This document shows, piece after piece, positions 57,670 to 64,000 of a stretch of 64,000 nt of DNA (position 1 is its first letter; each line of letters starts with the position of its first letter). The stretch is from Hyperoodon ampullatus. Taxonomy: Eukaryota; Chordata; Mammalia; Artiodactyla; Ziphiidae. Made by a program: the position numbers and the translations under genes. The notes under the pieces are model-generated. The model worked only from the letters and a program-made list of their open reading frames with translations, made no database searches and was not told the DNA's origin. Where the stretch lies: NCBI GenBank assembly GCA_949752795.1, contig OX457070.1, forward strand, positions 39,209,185 through 39,273,184, written 5' to 3'.

Positions 57670-58200
57670 AAATGTCGTGGTTATCTATTGCTATGTTATC
57701 TATTGTTTCGTGACTTAAAGCAACAACTTACCGTTATCTCATGGTTCTGGGGTTCTCACTTGGGGGCCCTCCATATGGTTTCAGTCAGAGAGCAGCTAAG
57801 GCTGGAGTAATCTAAAGGCTTCTTCACTCAGCACCAGGGCTGCTGAGGTGGCTAGAACAGTTTAAGGCTGATTTGTCATTGATCTCTCTAAGGAAACTCT
57901 CCAAATGGAGATCTGAGATTTTCTTACAGATTACAGTCTAAAGGTAGTTAGACTTCCTGCTTGGAGGAAGAGTATGAGTTCCAAAAAGCTGAAGGGGAAA
58001 CTGAGAAGCTTCTTATGACCTAGATTTGGAGTCCTAGAACAACATACCTGCTGCATTCTGTTGGTCAGGCAAATTATAAATGCCAGCTCATGCTGAAGTA
58101 GAAGGGAGGGGTACACTCCACTTCTCAATGGAACAGTGGCATGTATGTTCAGAGAGGGAAGGAAAACTGATGGCAGTCATTTTAGAGACAGGCTACCATG
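57670..58200. mobile_element. Ancient interspersed repeat, likely LTR-type, unassigned
   Basis: Second member of the family at 32865-33300. It shows 'gttatctattgctatgttat', 'gtgacttaaagcaacaactt', 'atctcatggttctggggttc', 'tctaaaggcttcttcactc', 'gcattctgttggtcaggc' and a closing 'gacaggctaccatgg'. It is longer and better preserved than the other copy. Confidence 0.55.
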
Positions 58201-58602
58201 GTGAGTTGTCTCCTAACCTCTAGTCTGTTGTCTGACCAATGTCTCAAAGTGTGTGTTACCACACTGCCAATGTCACTCACCCCAACATCACACTCATCAC
58301 TACCCTTTGCCCATCTGTGTTACACACACACACATTTATTTCTGCTACCAAATATCCACCTCATTCATACACCTATCCACCCACTGGAACTTTTGTTTCC
58401 AGATTGAGCTTATTGGTACTGAAGATAACAGTTTAGGTTTTAGCACTAAGTGCATATGTAAGCGAAAAATTTGTTCCTTGGTTACACTTGCCCTCCTTAG
58501 GCTAGCAGCCATGACAAAATATGCATGTTTGATCACAAGAGGAACCAAGAAAAAGAGTTCAGGCAGCTGGGTCAGCATGACCACATCTAAGAAGTTAGCA
58601 GG
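58201..58602. other. Anonymous sequence, nothing recognised
   Basis: Three overlapping short frames share this interval, none with a recognised domain. There is a short CA run near 58322-58335. Confidence 0.4.
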
Positions 58603-58605
58603 TTG

Positions 58606-58792
58606 ATAAGAGTGTGTGTGTGTGTGTGTGTATGCACACATGTGTATATATATAAAATATATATGTCTGTAGGTATAATATGATATATGTATGTATATGT
58701 GCCTATATATATATATGTATGTATATGTACATGTGTATGTGTATATATATAGCTATGGTATTTATATGTGTGTGTATATATATATATTCCAG
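58606..58792. repeat. Complex (TG)n/(TA)n microsatellite
   Basis: Nearly 190 bp of alternating TG, TA and TATG units. The tract is likely length-variable between individuals. Confidence 0.92.
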
Positions 58793-60257
58793 ACTGTTCA
58801 AGGGTAGTGGTATACAAAATAGCAGTAGTATCTTTAGACAGAAAAGTAAATTCTAAAATTCTGAGATTACAATTCTCCCCTAGGTCAATATTAATTTTTA
58901 GTTGACTTTAGATTGGTAAAAAAATTGCCTTATGGTCTTTACCTCATAAGCTACATTTAAACTATTTTAAATTATTGCCTACTTGCTTTAGTGTATTTTT
59001 TGTACATCTCATTTTTATAATGAAACAAGTGGGATGCACTTTTATTTTAAATACTAACAGTAATAACCCTAATGAATTCAGGCTGCTTCTGTATTATGTG
59101 TTGGTGAAAATGCAGTGACAGCTATGAAGCTGCCAGGCATATCTTGCCAAGAAAATGTACGTAAGGAAAGTATATGGAACGACTATTAGAAAAGCTATAA
59201 GAACTCCCCATATTGCCTTAATATGGTATTAAAATGATTTTAATTGTGCACACACACCCACAGACCTCCAAGGGTTAACTGCACACAATGTAAGGAATTC
59301 AATAATGATGAGTTAAAAAAGGTCTAATTAGCAAGTAACCACTTTATTATGAAAGAAAATGGTAATGAATTTAATAGCTCAAAATCATTAACAATATTTA
59401 GTTTGCTGGTACTTGTTCTCTATTATCCTCATTAATATGAACATTTAATATGTTTTAAAATGGATTTGTAATACTTTCTGTGCCATGAGGTTACACTGAC
59501 AGAAAGAGTGTAATTATTCTGCTAATTGTTATCACTGTATGTTTGTGCTCTGAATAGAAGTATATTTAGGTGTTAATACCAAAAAAAAAGTAATTAAGAA
59601 AGGAAAGATTTAAAACCTAATTAAACAAAAACTAAAAAAAAAAAAAAATCTTAGTCCACCATAAGAAAAGAATTTCTGAAGCAATTGCTTTGGAAACTTT
59701 TTTTCTTCTCCATATTAATTCATTTTTCTATTGTGGATTTCTTGAAGGAGAAAATAAAATTATCAAAAAGAAAACTGGGATAAAAAGAAATAGAAGTTCA
59801 AGATTCACAATCTGCAAAATGAAGTTAGATCTTTTCAATGTGCCCAACTGCAATGAAATGCAAACTTTCTCTGTCAGGACACTCTTTGATGGCTGGTAAC
59901 AGCATCTCTCACATAGGACCGTTGGTAGCTTTGCTCCCTCACCTGAATTTGCCCTGGAAACCCCCTCTGTCTCTGTTGTCCCCTAAGAATCGTCACATAT
60001 TCTCTGGTTCATTTCCCACTGAGTCTTGTCTCTTCTGAGATTCACTCTAGTTTTTCTTCTTTGAGCATCCTTTAATCACCAGAGCCATTGAAAGTAAAAA
60101 GTTTCAGCCACAAATCCTCATAGATGGAAAATATAACAGCATAAAAGAAACAAATGTTTAAATATCACCTAACATCGTCAAAGGCGAAAGAGAAGGATGG
60201 AAACAAGGAAGCAAACAAATGAGCAGATTCCTCCCAACAAAGAATCTGAAATCCTTT
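58793..60257. other. Anonymous AT-rich sequence; candidate conserved non-coding part
   Basis: No gene or repeat was recognised. 59040-59560 is AT-rich with several TAATTA/TAATTG motifs and no transposon signature. An A-run lies near 59632-59648. Confidence 0.4.
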
Positions 60258-63200
60258 GTTGTTGTTGTTTTTTAAACATCTTTACTAGAGTATAATTGTT
60301 TTACAGTGGTGTGTCAGTTTCTGCTTTATAACAAAGTGAATCAGTTATACATATACATATGTCCCCATATCTCTTCCCTCTCGCATCTCACTCCCTCTCG
60401 CATCTCACTCCCTCCCACCCTCCCTATCCCACCCCTCTAGGTGGTCACAAAGCACCAAGCTGATCTCCCTGTGCTATGCAGCTGCTTCCCACTAGTGATC
60501 TATTTTACGTTTGGTAATGTATATATGTCCATGCCACTCTCTCACTTTGTCCCAGCTTACACTTCCCCCTCCCCGTATCCTCAAGTCCATTCTCTAGTAG
60601 GTCTGCATCTTTATTCCCGTCTTGCCCCTAGGTTCTTCTGAACTTTTTTTTTTTTTTTTTTAGATTCCGTATATATGTGTTAGCATACGGTATTTGCTTT
60701 TTTTCTCTTTCTGACCTACTTCACTCTGTATGACAGTCTCTAGCTCCATCCACCTCACTACAAATAACTGTTTCGTTCCTTTCTGTGGCTGAGTAATATT
60801 CCATTGTATATATGTGCCATATCTTCTTTATCCATTCATCTGTTAATGGACACTTAGGTTGATTCCATGTCCTGGCTATTGTAAATAGAGCTGCAATGAA
60901 CATTTTGGTACGTGACTTTTTGAATTATGGGTATATGCCCAGTAGTGGGATTGCTGGGTCGTATGGTAGTTCTATTTGTAGTTTTTTAAGGAACCTCCAT
61001 ACTGTTCTCCATAGTGGCTTTATCAATTTACATTCCCACCAACAGTGCAAGAGGGTTCCCTTTTCTCCACACCCTCTCCAGCATTTATTGTTTGTAGATT
61101 TTTGATGACGTCCATTCTGACCAGTGTGATATGATATCTCATTGTAGTTTTGATTTGCATTTCTCTAATGATTAATGATGTTGAACATTCTTTCATGTAT
61201 CTCTTGGCAATCTGTATAACTTCTTTGGAGAAATGTCTATATCTTCTGCCCATTTGTGGACTGGGTTGTTTGTTTTTTTTCATATTGAGCTGCATGAGTT
61301 GCTTGTATGGTTTGGAGATTAATCCTTTGTCAGTTGCTTCATTTGCAAATATTTTCTCCCATTCTGAGGGTTGTCTTTTCATCTTGTTATGGTTTCCTTT
61401 GCTGTGCAAAAGCTTTTAAGTCTCATTAGAGCCATTTGTTTATTTTTCTTTTTATTTCCATTTCTCTAGGAGGTGGGGAAAAAAGGATCTTGCTGTGATT
61501 TATTTCATAGAGTGTTCTGCCTATGATTTCCTCTAAGAGTCTGATGGTGTCTGGCCTTACATTTAGGTCTTTAATCCATTTTGAGCTTATTTTTGTGTAC
61601 GGTATTAGGTACTGTTCTAATTTCATTCTTCTACATGTAGCTGTCCAGTTTTCCCAGCACCACTTATTGAAGAGGCTGTCTTTTCTGCACTGTATATTCT
61701 TGCCTCCTTTATCAAAGATAAGGTGACCATATGTGCATGGGTTTATCTCTGGGCTTTCTACCCTGTTCCATTGATCTATATTTCTGTTTTTGTGCCAGTA
61801 CCATACTGTCTTGATTACTCTAAGTTTGTAGTATACTCTGAAGTCAGGAAGCCAGATTCCTCCAGCTCCGTTTTCCTTTCTCAAGATTGCTTTGGTTATT
61901 CGGGGTCTTTTGTGTTTCCGTAGGAACTGTGAAACTTTCTGTTCTAGTTCTGTGAAAAATGCCATTGTTAGTTTGATAGGGATTGCACTGAATGTGTAGA
62001 TTGCTTTGGGGAGAAGAGTCATTTTCACATTGTTCATTCTTCCAGTACAAGAACATGGTATATCTCTCCATCTATTTGTATCATCCTTAATTTCTTTCAT
62101 CAGTGTCTTAAAATTTTCTGCATACAGGTCTTTTGTCTCCTTAGGTAGGTTTATTCCTAGATATTTTATTCTTTTTGTTGCAATGGTAGATGGGAGTGTT
62201 TTCTTAATTTCACTTTCAGATTTTTCATCATTAGTGTATAGGAATGTAAGAGATTTCTTTGCATTAATTTTGTATCCTGCTACTTTACCAAATTCATTGA
62301 TTAGCTCTAGTAGTTTTCTGGTAGCATCTTTAGGATTCTCTATGTATAGAGAATCATGTCATGTCATCTGCAAACAGTGGCAGCTTTACTTATTCTTTTC
62401 CTACTTGGATTCCTTTTATTTCTTTTTCTTCCCTGATTGCTGTGGCTAAAACTTCCACAACTATGTTGAATAACAGTGGTGAGAGTGGGCAACCTTGTCT
62501 TGTTCCTGATCTTAGTGGAAATGGTTTCAGTTTTTCACCATTGAGGACAATGTTGGCTGTGAGTTTGTCATATATCGCGTTTATAATGTTGAGGAAAGTT
62601 CCCTCTATGCCTACTTTCTGGAGGGTGTCTATCATAAATGGGTGTTGAATTTTGTCGAAAGCTTTCTCTGCATCGATTGAGATGATCATATCGGTTTTCT
62701 CCTTCAATTTGTTAATATAGTGTATCTCGTTGATTGATTTGCGTATATTGAAGAATCCTTGCATTCCTGGGATAAACCCCACTTTATCATGGTGTATGAT
62801 CCTTTTAATGTGCTGTTGGATTCAGTTTGCTAGTATTTTGTTGAGGATTTTTACATATATGTTCATCAGCGATATTGGCCTGTAGTTTTCTTTCTTTGTG
62901 ACATATTTGTCTGGTTTTGGTATCAGTGTGATGGTGGCCTTGTAGAATGTGTTTGGGAGTGTTCCTCCCTCTGTTATATTTTGGAAGAGTTTGAGAAGGA
63001 TAGCTGTTAGCTCTTCTCTAAATGTTTGATAGAATTCACCTGTGAAGCCATCTGATCCTGGGCTTTTTTGTTGGAAGATTTTTAATCAGTCTCAATTTCA
63101 GTGCTTGTGATTGGTCTGTTCATATTTTCTATTTCTTCCTGGTTCAGTCTCAGAACATTGTGCATTTCTAAGAATTTGTCCATTTCTTCCAGGTTGTCCA

Positions 63201-64000
63201 TTTTATTGGCATATAGTTGCTTGTAGTAATCTCTCATGATCTTTGGTATTTCTGCAGTGTCAGTTGTTACCTCTCCTTTTTCATTTCTAATTCTATTGAC
63301 TTGAGTCTTCTCCGTTTTTTTCTTGATTTATCAATTTTGTTTATCTTCTCAAAGAACCAGCTTTTAGTTTTATTGATCTTTGCTATTTTTTCATTTCTTT
63401 TTCATTTATTTCTGATTTGATCTTTATGATTTCCTTCCTTCTACTAACTTTGGGGTTTTTTTTTTTTTTGTTCTTTCTCTAATTGCTTTAGGTGTAAGGT
63501 TAGATTGTTCATTTGACATGTTTCTTGTTTCTTAAGGTAGGCCTGTATAGCTATAAACTTCCCTAGTAGACCTGCTTTTGCTGCATCCCATAGGTTTTGG
63601 GTCATTGTCATTTGTTCCTAGGTATTTTTTGATTTACTCTTTGATTTCTTCAGTGATCTCTTGGTTATTAAGTAGTGTGTTGTTTAGCCTCCATGTGTTT
63701 TTATTTCTTACAGATTTTTTCCTGTAATTGATATCTAGTCTCATAGCATTGTGGTCAGAAAAGATACTTGATAAGATTTCACTTTTCTTAAATTTACCAA
63801 GGCTTGATTTGTGACCCAAGATATGATCTATCCTGGAGAATGTTTCGTGAGCACTTCAGAAGAATACATATTCTGTTGTTTTTGAATGGAATGTCCTATA
63901 AATATCAATTAAGTCCATCTCGTTTAATGTATCATTTAAAGGTTGTGTTTCCTTATTTATTTTCATTTTGGATGATCTGTCCATTGGTGAAAGTGGGGTG
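60258..64000 (-). mobile_element. Long L1, antisense, running off the window end
   Basis: Starts at the left with a T-run (about 60258-60275) and 'catctttactagagtataat', the 3' UTR in reverse complement. It continues through ORF2 back to the endonuclease domain near codon 147 at position 64000. Its 5' end lies outside the window, so its target duplication cannot be checked. A 17-bp tandem duplication of a 'cctctcgcatctcactc' unit lies in its 3' UTR near 60378-60412. Confidence 0.95.
60721..64000 (-). pseudogene. Decayed L1 ORF2, partial at the window edge
   Basis: Minus-strand ORF2 fragments are recognisable from the C-terminus to the endonuclease domain. The best are at 61426-62100 (residues after the reverse transcriptase core), 62390-62782 ('[18 protein letters not shown]' variant and '[15 protein letters not shown]') and 63634-63819. 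The catalytic region near 62350-62385 is disturbed by a small duplication ('catgtcatgtcat'). Several other shifts occur. It is not functional. Confidence 0.92.

Overview
This is a eukaryotic nuclear window, almost certainly from a cetacean (dolphin or whale). Three things support that. Young tRNA-derived SINEs of the CHR type open with a recognisable 'cttccctggtggcgcagtggttgag' style head. Several L1 copies share one young artiodactyl-like subfamily. A mariner carries the 'tgggttggccaa' terminal repeat known from cetartiodactyls. No ruminant-type BovB or Bov-tA repeat was seen. The species assignment is inference.

I found no host protein-coding exon, tRNA, rRNA or CRISPR array. The window reads as an intergenic or intronic region made of layered transposable elements. 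The only long, convincing open reading frames are retrotransposon proteins.

Layout. 1-7293: mostly anonymous sequence with an L2 fragment, a tail-only L1 (4340-4766) and an MLT1-like solo LTR (5556-5997). 7294-14673: a full-length sense L1 of about 7.35 kb. It has a 2.2 kb 5' UTR, an ORF1 broken by one nonsense codon, a fully open ORF2 with all catalytic residues visible, a G-rich 3' UTR and an A-rich tail. A CHR SINE follows at once and reuses the same target site, and a MIR split by a second CHR SINE comes next. 17-20 kb: an older CHR SINE, L2 and MIR scraps, a MER2-like and a MER1-like DNA transposon. 20374-27452: a mariner split by a full-length but decayed L1, with a 10-bp target duplication marking the insertion. 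28-48 kb: MIR, L2, L1 3' ends, ancient L1M fragments, more CHR SINEs and LTR-like remnants, with long anonymous stretches. 48.2-51.8 kb: an antisense L2 interrupted by a young 2.25 kb L1 and by an older L1M 3' end. 55.5-56.4 kb: another truncated L1. 60.27-64.0 kb: a long antisense L1 that runs off the window edge.

The elements are linked by mechanism. L1 ORF2 protein supplies endonuclease and reverse transcriptase, and the SINEs are non-autonomous passengers of that machinery, as their A-tails and target-site duplications show. I see no new biological system. The most notable items are the intact ORF2, the three-fold reuse of one target site, the L1-in-mariner nesting, and a perfect 17-bp inverted repeat in non-repeat sequence at 32.5 kb.
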